The notes under the pieces are model-generated. The model was not told the DNA's origin and did no database searches. It saw only the letters and a list, made by a program, of their open reading frames with translations. From Clostridiales bacterium (GTDB lineage Bacteria > Bacillota > Clostridia > Christensenellales > CAG-138), in assembly GCA_004556165.1 (NCBI GenBank), contig SFIR01000005.1, positions 1-64,000 of the forward strand: 64,000 nt of DNA. Reading direction: 5' to 3'. How positions within the stretch are numbered: the stretch's first letter is position 1; every line of letters starts with the position of its first letter. The position numbers and the translations under genes are program-made. Below, in pieces: positions 43,751 through 52,377 of this stretch.

Positions 43751-46420
43751 TTATGCTATATCAAGTACCATACGCATGATGGAAACAACATCTATGAGGT
43801 CGATTTCACCGTTTCCGTCCACGTCAGCAACGCTGAGATCGAGCGCGCTCTGGTCGGCAAGACCGAGGACATAGCGAGCGAGGAGGGAAGCATCTATAAG
43901 ATCAACCACGCCATCGCCGTTTACGTCACCGAGAAGACCGGTGTTGATCCTTACAAGCTCAACATTGTCAACACAAGCTGCGTCATCGTTGCGGTTGACG
44001 CTGCCGTCCTTGGTGTATGCCCACTTGAAGGTATAGGTCCTGCTTGCAGCAGCAGTGAAGGTATAATGGGTCCAAGCAATTTCGCCGGACTGCTCGAATG
44101 CTGCAACTCCGTTTACATAGAAGTAGAACTCATCGTAATTTGTTTCGCTGCTGACCTTGTAATCAAAGCTCAAAGTATCGCCCTCTTCAAGCTCGATGGT
44201 GAGCTCAAAGTACGAGGTAGTGCTGTGGTGCTCCGCATTGCCGCTCATCAGATAATCATTGACAACGACCCAGGGATAGCTCTGTGAAGGAGAAGAGAAT
44301 TCAAGGTTGCCGCCGGGAACGTTCAGAGCGGAATTCATGGTATGACCGAGTGCGAATTCCTTGACCCACGCGCAGTCGCTTCCGGATGCACCGCTGCCAT
44401 CCTTGGTGAAGGTGAATTCGAGGTTATAGGTGCCGTCTGCGGGAATCTGATAGAGGAAGTTTACAAATCCGTCGGTGGAATTGGTATCAATGTAGGTCTG
44501 ACCGTTGATCTTAAAGGTAAAGCTGTCGCCGGAGCCTGCATCGACCTTATAATTGAAATTGATCATGACGCCTTCGGGGAGTGTTGCGGAGGTGGTCATG
44601 ACGGAAACGGAGTTGTTAACGCCTGCATTTCCGCTCTTGACTGCATCGCCGTCAATGACCCAGGGGTAATCGCCGGTGCTGATGAATTCATAGCAGTTGC
44701 CGGGAGCATTGATAACGGTGCTGATGGTATCGTGGATTTCAACATTGCGCAGATATGCGCAGTCATCGCCTGCCGCACCGCTTGCATCCTTGACATACTT
44801 CCAGGTGAAGGTGTTGTCACCGCTGCCGGGAACTACGCAGGAGAAGGTCGTCCAGCCATCGGTCGCGCCGGCGGTAAGTACGGTGTTCGAACCGACCATG
44901 AACTGGAGCTGATCTGCGGTATCGCTGCTGACATTGTATTCAAAGCTGATCTCCTGGAAAGCCTTAGTGGTTGCAGTACCGGTAAGGATGGAGGAGGAGT
45001 TGTCTACGCCTGCATTGCCGCTGTGAGCGATGCCGGTATCTATATCCATTGTCCATGCATAGGGAGCATTGGAATTGAAGGAAATGGGGGTATCGCCGGT
45101 GCCGAGACCGTAGAATTTGAGGATATTGGTGCAGCAGAGCAGACCTGCGCCGCCGCCGGAGAAGCTGGCAGGAAGAGCATTTGCTTTAATGATGTTGGTA
45201 ACATCGACAACGCTCATATCGGGATCGTAGGATTTCAGCATTGCTGCGACTGCGGATACATGGGGAGTAGCCATCGAAGTACCGCTCATGGTTGTAGTGC
45301 CGCCGCCCATCCTTGCGCTGACGATGTCGGAGCCGGGAGCGGTGATGTCAATAAGGTCGCCGTAGTTGGAGAACCATGAAAGGGAATTGCTGGAGGTGTG
45401 GGATGCAACGGTGATAGCGAGAGGAACATTGCCGGGGCAGTGGAGATTAGCATCCTCGCTTTCGTTGCCTGCCGCGATGCAGAATACGAAATTATACTGC
45501 GCCGCTTCTTCAACAATATCGTTATAGAGATTATGGTATTCGCCGTGGTCGCAGTCGCCGCCGAGGCTCATGCTGCCGACCTGGCATCCATGGAGATATG
45601 CCCATTCCATACCTGCGGCAACGCCGGAATCATCGCCGTAGCCGCTTTCGTCGAGCACCCTGATGCCCATAATCTTGACATTGGGAAGGGTCCCGTCAAT
45701 GATGGTGCCGGAGCAGTGGGTGCCGTGGCCGTGTTCATCTTCGGGGTTATCATCATTGTCGATGAAATCGTAGCCGCCGGATACAAGCCTGCTTAACAGT
45801 ATGGGATGGTCGCTGTCAACACCGGTATCAATGACGGCAACGGTAATGGTGGGAAGGTTTGCCATGTCGTTGTCCGCAAGGTCATATATCCAGGTATTGA
45901 AATCCCTTGCATTGGCATAGTTTGCGCCCCAGCCCCAGGACATGAAGTTGTAGCCGCCGCCGGGCTCGTCATCGGGACCGATATCGCCCTTGGCTTCAAC
46001 ATCGCCGGCTGAAACGATGCCGTCGGCCTGTACATACTCAACGCAGTCGAGCTTCGCATATTCCTGTGCGGCAGCTTCGGCATCGGCAGGAGTCCTGTAC
46101 TGGATGACATGCAGGTCATTATAGCCGTTTACATAGGCAACCGAGCCGGTGTAGTCAAGCTTCGCTGCGGATTTGACGATGATGCGTGCATTTGCATAAG
46201 GATCGTCAGCATTCTTATATGCATCCTTGATACCATAGGCCTGCTTCATCTCATAAAGCCTATCATAGTAAGAAGAAAGAGCGCTGATCCTTGCTTCCCT
46301 CTCTGAGTCAGTCATGACGGCTGAGGGAGCTTCGGTCTCATTAGTGGTTTCTGCGCCGATTGCAGGTACAATGCCTAAGCACAGTACGAGCGAGAGCAGA
46401 AGAGCAATAAGTTTTTTCAT
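43751..46420 (-). CDS. Secreted S8 (subtilisin-like) protease with C-terminal dockerin
   Basis: 889 residues. Signal peptide (KKLIALLLSLVLCLGIVPAI, cut after ~22), a propeptide of ~120 residues, and a peptidase S8 domain with all three catalytic residues: Asp in VAVIDTGVDSDH, His in DEHGHGTHCSGT, Ser in SGTSMATPHVSAV. Three related beta-sandwich modules of ~115 residues follow (~455-830; recurring YPW/YAW...SGNAGV and FNYKVDAGSGDSF). A type I dockerin closes the protein with two Ca-binding repeats (GDVNGDGVVDLIDASLLARY and DVDGNGEIDLIDVVSIMRM). The dockerin implies docking to a cohesin scaffold; none is in the window. A paralogue lies directly upstream. Confidence 0.93.
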   Translation of the reverse strand: MKKLIALLLSLVLCLGIVPAIGAETTNETEAPSAVMTDSEREARISALSSYYDRLYEMKQAYGIKDAYKNADDPYANARIIVKSAAKLDYTGSVAYVNGYNDLHVIQYRTPADAEAAAQEYAKLDCVEYVQADGIVSAGDVEAKGDIGPDDEPGGGYNFMSWGWGANYANARDFNTWIYDLADNDMANLPTITVAVIDTGVDSDHPILLSRLVSGGYDFIDNDDNPEDEHGHGTHCSGTIIDGTLPNVKIMGIRVLDESGYGDDSGVAAGMEWAYLHGCQVGSMSLGGDCDHGEYHNLYNDIVEEAAQYNFVFCIAAGNESEDANLHCPGNVPLAITVASHTSSNSLSWFSNYGDLIDITAPGSDIVSARMGGGTTTMSGTSMATPHVSAVAAMLKSYDPDMSVVDVTNIIKANALPASFSGGGAGLLCCTNILKFYGLGTGDTPISFNSNAPYAWTMDIDTGIAHSGNAGVDNSSSILTGTATTKAFQEISFEYNVSSDTADQLQFMVGSNTVLTAGATDGWTTFSCVVPGSGDNTFTWKYVKDASGAAGDDCAYLRNVEIHDTISTVINAPGNCYEFISTGDYPWVIDGDAVKSGNAGVNNSVSVMTTSATLPEGVMINFNYKVDAGSGDSFTFKINGQTYIDTNSTDGFVNFLYQIPADGTYNLEFTFTKDGSGASGSDCAWVKEFALGHTMNSALNVPGGNLEFSSPSQSYPWVVVNDYLMSGNAEHHSTTSYFELTIELEEGDTLSFDYKVSSETNYDEFYFYVNGVAAFEQSGEIAWTHYTFTAAASRTYTFKWAYTKDGSVNRNDDAACVDNVELVRINTGLLGDVNGDGVVDLIDASLLARYVLGLADQSALDLSVADVDGNGEIDLIDVVSIMRMVLDIA

Positions 46421-46461
46421 ATTGGGTTCCTCCTGTTTTTTGGATTTTATATCCGCAAATA

Positions 46462-46490
46462 AGTATAGCAGGTTTGCAGTTGCCGGTCAA
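46462..46490 (-). promoter_or_regulatory. Promoter of first S8 protease gene
   Basis: Leftward TTGACC (46485-46490), 17-bp spacer, TATACT (46462-46467). Confidence 0.75.
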
Positions 46491-46534
46491 TAATAATTTG
46501 CTGAAAAATACCGCAAATCTATTGCACGCTGTAA

Positions 46535-46568
46535 TCAAAAGGCCCTTCGCCGAAGAGCGAAGAGCCTT
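46535..46568 (-). terminator. Terminator after second S8 protease gene
   Basis: AAGGCTCTTCGC/GCGAAGGGCCTT 12-bp stem (46539-46550 with 46557-46568), leftward followed by TTG. Confidence 0.7.
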
Positions 46569-46585
46569 GGATGTTAATGTACAAA

Positions 46586-48643
46586 TCAGGCGCCGATGCT
46601 AAGAACCATACGCATGATGCAGATTACATCAATGAGGTCGATATTGCCGTTTGCATCAACGTCAGCAACGGTGAGATCGAGATCATTTGCGCCAACAAGA
46701 CCGAGGACATAACGGTTAAGGAGGGAAGCGTCGATAAGATCGACAACGCCATTGCCGTCAACGTCGCCAAGGAGACCGGGGTCATCAGAAGCACCGATAA
46801 CTTCAACTGCGTCAAGGTTGACGGAGAACATATCGGTTACGTTGTAGTGACGGAATGCTACGCGGATTGCCTGACCTGCGAATGCAGCGGTATCAACATA
46901 GTAGGTTTCAACTGTTCCGGTTGCGGTGAAGCCTGCGATCTCATCGCTCCAGGTCTGGCCGCCATCGGTGGATACGTATACGCCGATATACTCTGCTGCC
47001 CAGTCGGGATCCTGGCCTACCATCATGAAGCTGATCTGAGTGCCTGCAGTGAATACGGGGCTGATGAGCCAGTTATCGGGAGTGAGGGGTCCAAAATCGT
47101 TGATGAAAGACTGGGAGTTCATCATACCTTCGCCTTCGGGTACGTTCATACCCTCGCCAAGCATCCATTGCCACTCGTTGCCGTCGCCGTCTTCATCAAG
47201 CCATTCCCAGCCTTCATCTTCGGGATCATCTTCGAAGTACCAACCGGTATCGGATACGGGGGGCTCGGTGGGATCTACGGGAGGTTCGGTGGGATCTACG
47301 GGAGGTTCGGTGGGATCCACAGGGGGTTCAGTGGGATCAACGGGAGTGGGCAGGGGCTGATCGAAGCCTGCGTAGATATTGGTCACGCAGAGGATGCCTG
47401 CACCGCCGTTGGTATAGGTTACGGGGATAGCATTGTCGCAAATGAGCTGGGTCAGATCAGCAACGGTCATATCGGGATCGTAGGACTTAAGCATTGCGGC
47501 AACTGCAGATACATGAGGAGTAGCCATGGAGGTACCGCTCAGAGTGGTTTTGCCGCCGCCAATCCTTGCGCTCTTGATGTTCTGGCCGGGAGCGGTGATA
47601 TCAACGATTGAGCCGTAGTTGGAGAAGCTTGCAAGAGCATTTGCCTTGGTGCTTGCCGCAACGGTGATAGCATTGGGGCAGTTTGCGGGGCAATGATTGC
47701 TTGCATCATCGGATTCGTTGCCTGCTGCTACGCAGAAGGGGATGTTATGGGCATAAGCCTGATCGATGATGCTGTTGTACTGGGAATGCTGGCCGCCGCA
47801 GTCGCCGCCGAGGCTCATGCTGCAGACGTTGGCATTATTCATACCCCATTCCATACCGGCTGCGACCCAGGTGCTGTAGCCTCTGCCGTCATCGCCGAGA
47901 ACCTTAACGCCCATAATGAGGACATTGGGGAGAGTACCGTCGATAACGGTACCGGAGCAGTGGGTACCATGGCCTTCGTCATCTTCGGGATCACTGTCAT
48001 TGTTGACGAAGTCGTAGCCGCCGCCGATGAGCCTGCCGGTGAACAGCTCATGGTCACTGTCAACACCGGTGTCGATAACTGCAACGATGATGGTGGGAAG
48101 GTTGTTCATATCCTGTCCCGCATAGTTGTAGATCCAGGTGTTGTAGTCATTAGCATTTACATAGTTAGGACCGTAGCCCCAGGACATATAGTTGTAGTCG
48201 CCGGGAACATCGTCGGTCTCAGCATCGTCCTCAACGATGTAGTCATCAAGGGTAACGATGGTGTCGGGCTCAGCATATTCAACATAGCTGAGGGAAGCAT
48301 ACATCTTGCATGCAGCCTCTGCTTCTTCGGGAGTTGCATACTGGATAACGCTCTTGCCATTATCCTTGACATGTGCAACGGAGCCGGTGTAATCAAGATC
48401 CTTGGAGGCCTTGACAACAATACGGCCGGTCTCGAATTCGTTACCGGTCTTGACCCTCTCGGTGTTAAGACCGTAAGCATCGATCATAGCGTTAAGATCT
48501 TCGCTGTAAGCGATGAGCTGCTGATTCCTGAGAGCCTTTTCGGACTCGGTCAGGACTTTGGTTTCTGCATTTTCAGCACCGATTGCGGGGATGAGTGCAA
48601 AGCACAGCGCAAAGGTGAGAAGCAGTGCAAGATATTTTTTCAT
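46586..48643 (-). CDS. Secreted S8 protease with anchor-J module and dockerin
   Basis: 685 residues. Signal peptide (KKYLALLLTFALCFALIPAI), propeptide, S8 domain with Asp in VAVIDTGVDSDH, His in DEGHGTHCSGT and Ser in SGTSMATPHVSAV. A proline-threonine linker made of four-plus PVDPTEP repeats (21-bp DNA repeats, 47259-47345) leads to a jelly-roll module of the choice-of-anchor J/cleaved-adhesin kind (SFINDFGPLTPDNWLISPVF). The C-terminal dockerin repeats read GDVDGNGVVDLIDASLLNRY and DVDANGNIDLIDVICIMRM. It is a tandem paralogue of the downstream protease, with a different accessory module. Each gene has its own promoter and terminator. Confidence 0.93.
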   Translation of the reverse strand: MKKYLALLLTFALCFALIPAIGAENAETKVLTESEKALRNQQLIAYSEDLNAMIDAYGLNTERVKTGNEFETGRIVVKASKDLDYTGSVAHVKDNGKSVIQYATPEEAEAACKMYASLSYVEYAEPDTIVTLDDYIVEDDAETDDVPGDYNYMSWGYGPNYVNANDYNTWIYNYAGQDMNNLPTIIVAVIDTGVDSDHELFTGRLIGGGYDFVNNDSDPEDDEGHGTHCSGTVIDGTLPNVLIMGVKVLGDDGRGYSTWVAAGMEWGMNNANVCSMSLGGDCGGQHSQYNSIIDQAYAHNIPFCVAAGNESDDASNHCPANCPNAITVAASTKANALASFSNYGSIVDITAPGQNIKSARIGGGKTTLSGTSMATPHVSAVAAMLKSYDPDMTVADLTQLICDNAIPVTYTNGGAGILCVTNIYAGFDQPLPTPVDPTEPPVDPTEPPVDPTEPPVDPTEPPVSDTGWYFEDDPEDEGWEWLDEDGDGNEWQWMLGEGMNVPEGEGMMNSQSFINDFGPLTPDNWLISPVFTAGTQISFMMVGQDPDWAAEYIGVYVSTDGGQTWSDEIAGFTATGTVETYYVDTAAFAGQAIRVAFRHYNVTDMFSVNLDAVEVIGASDDPGLLGDVDGNGVVDLIDASLLNRYVLGLVGANDLDLTVADVDANGNIDLIDVICIMRMVLSIGA
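47259..47345. repeat. 21-bp coding repeats for PTEPPVD linker
   Basis: Four to five copies of a 21-bp unit (CGGTGGGATCTACGGGAGGT on the plus strand) encoding PVDPTEP on the minus strand. Copies are close but not identical, so slippage could vary linker length. Confidence 0.85.
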
Positions 48644-48692
48644 CTTGATTTCCTCCTATATTATTGATCTTTACAGATAAATCTGTTCTCGT

Positions 48693-48721
48693 ATAATACC
48701 ACATTCAGGTGGAAAGGTCAA
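48693..48721 (-). promoter_or_regulatory. Promoter of second S8 protease gene
   Basis: Leftward TTGACC (48716-48721), 17-bp spacer, TATTAT (48693-48698); the same -35 and spacing as its paralogue. Confidence 0.75.
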
Positions 48722-48809
48722 TACGGTATTATAGATATATTGGTTTTGATTTTTGATATTAAAAAATGAAAATTTCAGCCCCATTATTGCCATAATTAAG
48801 TGCCATAAG

Positions 48810-48843
48810 CAAAAAATCCGATTACGGCTGACCGTAATCGGAT
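48810..48843 (-). terminator. Terminator of the poly-gamma-glutamate operon
   Basis: Perfect 12-bp stem ATCCGATTACGG/CCGTAATCGGAT with a 4-nt loop; leftward followed by six T residues. Confidence 0.9.
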
Positions 48844-48854
48844 AGAAAACATGT

Positions 48855-50528
48855 TTAGTAATTGGCCGCACGGCCGCTGCCAAGCCTCCTGAGATCGGCC
48901 GTGGCAAAATAGCCCGAGGTCGGCGAATAGCCCGCTATATTGACGCTCCCGAAATATGCATCAACATTCTGCGGCACGGCGTAATAGCCGCTGACGGCGC
49001 TGTGATCCACCACCCTCGGGAACTGTTCAAAGCCGTCCTCATAGTAAAGCGCGTGCAGACCTTTGATGACTATTCTTCGTTTATTGACTGCGTCCTGTAT
49101 GGGAGTACCGAATAGGATATTATCGGTCAGGACGGTGGTCATAACGCTTAGTATAGCGGTACCACCGGGAGTACCGACGGCAAAGACCTCATTGGTCTCA
49201 TTGTTGCGGAAAATGGTAGGACACATATAGGTGCGCATGCGCTTGCCGGGGGCATAGGTGTTGAGCCCCGAGGAACCGAAGTTGCGCAGCGCGTTATTGA
49301 TAAAGAAACCGTTGATATAGAGCTTTGAGCCGAAGAACTGCGTGAGCGTATTGGTGCAGGCAACAGCCATACCGTTCTTGTCAACAACGGAGATATGGGT
49401 CGTATCCTGCCCTTCGTCATCCTGCTCAAAGTCGCTGTAATCGAGATTCATGAGATTGCAGACGTATTCATTGGTCAGCATCGCCTGATAGTCACGCGTT
49501 TTGGTATCAAAGCGCGTATCACAGATCTTTTTGACCCTGTCACTTCCGCATGCCATGGTTATGCTGCAGAGGGTGGAGAGGTAACCCGCAGGATCAGCCG
49601 TAGGATCTGGGAGCTCCAGAATCTCGCAGAGCTTAAGCATCTGAATGAGCGTGACACCGGAGAAAGGAGCTGATGCGGAGGCCACGGTATAGCCTGCAAA
49701 TTCACCGGTGACGGCATCGGTTACGAGGGTTTCGTAAGCAGCGAGATCGCTTGCCCTCATTCCGGTAGCCGAGACGATCATCGAGGCGATGGAACCGGTA
49801 TAGAAGCTCTCGGAGCCCTCGCTTGCGATGATGCGAAGGATGTCCGCAAACTCCGATTGAGCGAGCAGATCCCCGGATTTACTTATGTATGCAAAGGGCG
49901 TATTCTGAGAACTGAAGCTGCTGCGTGCATTCTTGATGCGGAAGAACAGGTCGTCATCTACTGTTATGCCGTTATCCGCATAATAGATCGCATTTTTGAG
50001 CAGTTCGGAGAAGGGCTTGGTGCCGTACATATCATATGCCGTCTGCATTCCGGAAACAAAGCCGGGAACGCCGATGTTTTTATATCTTGACCCGGAAGCC
50101 GGGGCTTCGGCGAGATAATTGAGGAATTTGTATTCGTTTGTTTCGGGGTCGTATATGGTCATACCGCCGCCTCCGCCGATGCCGGAGCCGTAGGGCTCAA
50201 CTACGCTGAGGACATATGATGCTGCGATAGCCGCATCGACCGCGTTTCCGCCGCTTTCGAGCACGTCCGCAGCTGCGGCAGTCGCATAGGCGTCTGAGGT
50301 GCTGACGGAATAACCGTTCTGGGATATAATCGTGATGGGATTGCCGTACGGGTCGGTCGTATGAAGTATGCTCCCGGGAGGCGGCGTAAGCACGTCCACA
50401 TTAGGATGATTTGTTTCATATTCATCCGGCGGAGTCAGTTCAAACCAGTTACAGCCTGTGCCGACGAATACGAATGAGGCGGCAACCAATAATAAGGACA
50501 GGCTCTTAAAAAAACTCTTTTTTTGCAT
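48855..50528 (-). CDS. Gamma-glutamyltransferase lipoprotein, CapD/PgsD-like
   Basis: 557 residues from the ATG at 50528 (AAAGGAACCACG upstream). Lipoprotein signal with lipobox VGTGC (Cys26), then a gamma-glutamyltranspeptidase fold: VLESGGNAVDAAIAASYVLS, GSGIGGGGGMTIYDPE, and the self-cleavage site GQDTTHISVVDKNGMAVACT, where the second Thr starts the small subunit. GTPGGTAILSVM lies near the oxyanion loop. It is fourth in the operon after pgsB, pgsC and pgsA, where CapD of Bacillus anthracis or PgsS/Ggt enzymes act on poly-gamma-glutamate. Whether it anchors or degrades the polymer cannot be read from sequence. Confidence 0.88.
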   Translation of the reverse strand: MQKKSFFKSLSLLLVAASFVFVGTGCNWFELTPPDEYETNHPNVDVLTPPPGSILHTTDPYGNPITIISQNGYSVSTSDAYATAAAADVLESGGNAVDAAIAASYVLSVVEPYGSGIGGGGGMTIYDPETNEYKFLNYLAEAPASGSRYKNIGVPGFVSGMQTAYDMYGTKPFSELLKNAIYYADNGITVDDDLFFRIKNARSSFSSQNTPFAYISKSGDLLAQSEFADILRIIASEGSESFYTGSIASMIVSATGMRASDLAAYETLVTDAVTGEFAGYTVASASAPFSGVTLIQMLKLCEILELPDPTADPAGYLSTLCSITMACGSDRVKKICDTRFDTKTRDYQAMLTNEYVCNLMNLDYSDFEQDDEGQDTTHISVVDKNGMAVACTNTLTQFFGSKLYINGFFINNALRNFGSSGLNTYAPGKRMRTYMCPTIFRNNETNEVFAVGTPGGTAILSVMTTVLTDNILFGTPIQDAVNKRRIVIKGLHALYYEDGFEQFPRVVDHSAVSGYYAVPQNVDAYFGSVNIAGYSPTSGYFATADLRRLGSGRAANY

Positions 50529-50571
50529 CGTGGTTCCTTTCTTTTGCGGAAAAGGTGACGGGGGAAACCGA

Positions 50572-51756
50572 TCAGTACTCAATGATTATGCGGCCGGAGG
50601 AATCAACTTCATACTCCGAGTCGTGCAGGAACTTGGTGAGTATGGTTCTGATCCTCGCGCAGTAGAAGCTGTCGGTGGTCACCGCAGGAACACCATCGGT
50701 GATCCTTAAAGGTATTATTTCGAAATATCTGCGGCCGTCGGCGGATTTATTGTACTGAACGATAACGCTGTCACGGGTGAAGGTATTGTTCTGATCCATG
50801 ATGAAGTTGCCGAGGCTGTAGAAGATGATGCCGTTGCCGTATTTTTCAATGGGCTGCAGACTGTGTGAGTGAGAGCCAATGACGATATCAGCGCCGGCAT
50901 CGACCAATTTATGCGCCATTTCGACCTGAGCATTGCTGGGAAGGGTGTTATACTCCTTGCCCCAGTGAACGTATACGACGGTGAGGTCATGCACATTATC
51001 CGTTTTGGATCCGAGAATTGCTGAATAAAGCCCTCCGTTGCCGCTGGTGAGCACTCCGCTTCCGGTGCCGAGACCTTCATATATGACATTGGTTACACCG
51101 ATGAAGCAGACGTTGGTGCCGTCGGCACAGGTCAGAGTCGTGCTGAGAATGGTTTCTCCGCGATCATCGACTTTCGTGGTGGTTCCCGAATAGTTTAAGC
51201 CGATATCGTCGAAAAATGCAATAGCTTCAAGAAATGCCTTCGTGCCGTAGTCGTGGCTGTGGTTATTGGCAAAGGTGACGGTATTTATACCGTTATTGAG
51301 CAGAGAAAGCACTGCACTCGGAGTTGAATAGAGATGGATGTTTTTTTCATCCTTTTCATAATCGCCCTCTTCACCGAGGAGAACCGAGCTTTCAAGGTTG
51401 GCGATTACATAGTCGGAATTCGACCAGATCGGAGAGACGGAGGAAAAATAGGAGTCATAGCCGAATTTCTCACCGTAGATACCGATATAGCGACCGAGCA
51501 TTACATCACCGACAAAGCTGAGCTGGAAGCCCGTATTGGGATATTCCTCGGCCATCGGCTCATTTGGGGTATGAATGGGGAAAAAGCTGATAAGCAGCAT
51601 AGCAATGATAAGCACCATGCTGAGAATGAGCGGAGGAAGATAGCTGCGCTTCTTCAGCATATGCCTGCGTACATGTATGCGCATGCGCTGGCTCAGGGTG
51701 AGCTTTTTTTTAGCTGCGCCTGCGTCTGATTCAATTATTTCCAATGGCTTTTCCAT
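50572..51756 (-). CDS. capA: Poly-gamma-glutamate synthesis protein PgsA/CapA
   Basis: 394 residues. A basic cytosolic N-terminus and one membrane anchor (~41-60) precede an extracytoplasmic calcineurin-like metallophosphoesterase-fold domain: LSFVGDVMLGRYIG, VIANLESSVLLGE, TFANNHSHDYGTKAFLEAIA, VYVHWGKEYNTLPS, ADIVIGSHSHSLQP, FYSLGNFIMDQ. CapA family members work with CapB and CapC in making or exporting poly-gamma-glutamate. It ends 45 bp before the transferase gene. Confidence 0.92.
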   Translation of the reverse strand: MEKPLEIIESDAGAAKKKLTLSQRMRIHVRRHMLKKRSYLPPLILSMVLIIAMLLISFFPIHTPNEPMAEEYPNTGFQLSFVGDVMLGRYIGIYGEKFGYDSYFSSVSPIWSNSDYVIANLESSVLLGEEGDYEKDEKNIHLYSTPSAVLSLLNNGINTVTFANNHSHDYGTKAFLEAIAFFDDIGLNYSGTTTKVDDRGETILSTTLTCADGTNVCFIGVTNVIYEGLGTGSGVLTSGNGGLYSAILGSKTDNVHDLTVVYVHWGKEYNTLPSNAQVEMAHKLVDAGADIVIGSHSHSLQPIEKYGNGIIFYSLGNFIMDQNNTFTRDSVIVQYNKSADGRRYFEIIPLRITDGVPAVTTDSFYCARIRTILTKFLHDSEYEVDSSGRIIIEY

Positions 51757-51807
51757 ATTGTACTCTCAATTCCGAAAAATTTCTGTATTGTCCGAAGCTC
51801 GGCAGCA

Positions 51808-52290
51808 TCAGATAAACACACTGATGAGGTTTACGAGCCAATAGGTTGCATAGGTGGCGATGAGAGCCGCCGGGATGGTATAGAGAATGCCCTGACGGGT
51901 ATAGGTGCTTGCAAGCAGGCTTGGGGTTATTGAACCGACACCGCGGAAGGATACGGTCGCAAACGGGAGCGAGGGATAGAACATCTCGACAAGCAGTTTA
52001 AGAACTATGCTTATGACGAGCGATACTGCGAATTTGCGCTTGCCGAAAAGGATAACGAATTTAGGAAGCACATAATCGACGATTAGATAGACGATCAGGC
52101 TGAGCGCGAATACAAGAAGCACGCATGCGATGTCGTCGCATACCATTGCAAGATAGCCGGGGACGATGTAACCGCCGCATTGGATGCCGAACAGTTCGTC
52201 CACAAGAAGACTGAGAATAGTACCTATGATTATTGCAAGATAAAAATGGGTCAGTGTCATAACATAATTTACCATGCCCTTGCCGTGCAA
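51808..52290 (-). CDS. pgsC: Poly-gamma-glutamate synthesis membrane protein PgsC/CapC
   Basis: About 150-160 residues. A TTG at 52290 follows AAGGGAG closely; ATGs at 52275 and 52260 are alternatives, and 52260 gives the length of known PgsC (~149). Four to five membrane helices with family motifs: FYLAIIIGTILSLLVDELFG, GGYIVPGYLAMV, KFVILFGKRKFAVSL, and PFATVSFRGVGSITPSLLAS. It is the membrane partner of PgsB. Confidence 0.92.
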   Translation of the reverse strand: MHGKGMVNYVMTLTHFYLAIIIGTILSLLVDELFGIQCGGYIVPGYLAMVCDDIACVLLVFALSLIVYLIVDYVLPKFVILFGKRKFAVSLVISIVLKLLVEMFYPSLPFATVSFRGVGSITPSLLASTYTRQGILYTIPAALIATYATYWLVNLISVFI

Positions 52291-52377
52291 AGGCTCCCTT
52301 CATATTTTCAGGGGGCGGTTAAGCGCGCATACCGTCGAAATCAGCTCCTGCGCCGTCAAAGCCCCGATTCCTTTTAT

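Noticed and set aside
44342..45379. Long plus-strand open frames of 230-345 codons (also 46571-47611 and 47693-48667) opposite the S8 protease genes
   Set aside because: They are antisense shadows caused by the codon bias of the protease genes; translations are low-complexity Gly/Ala/Ile/Cys-rich and lack ribosome sites.
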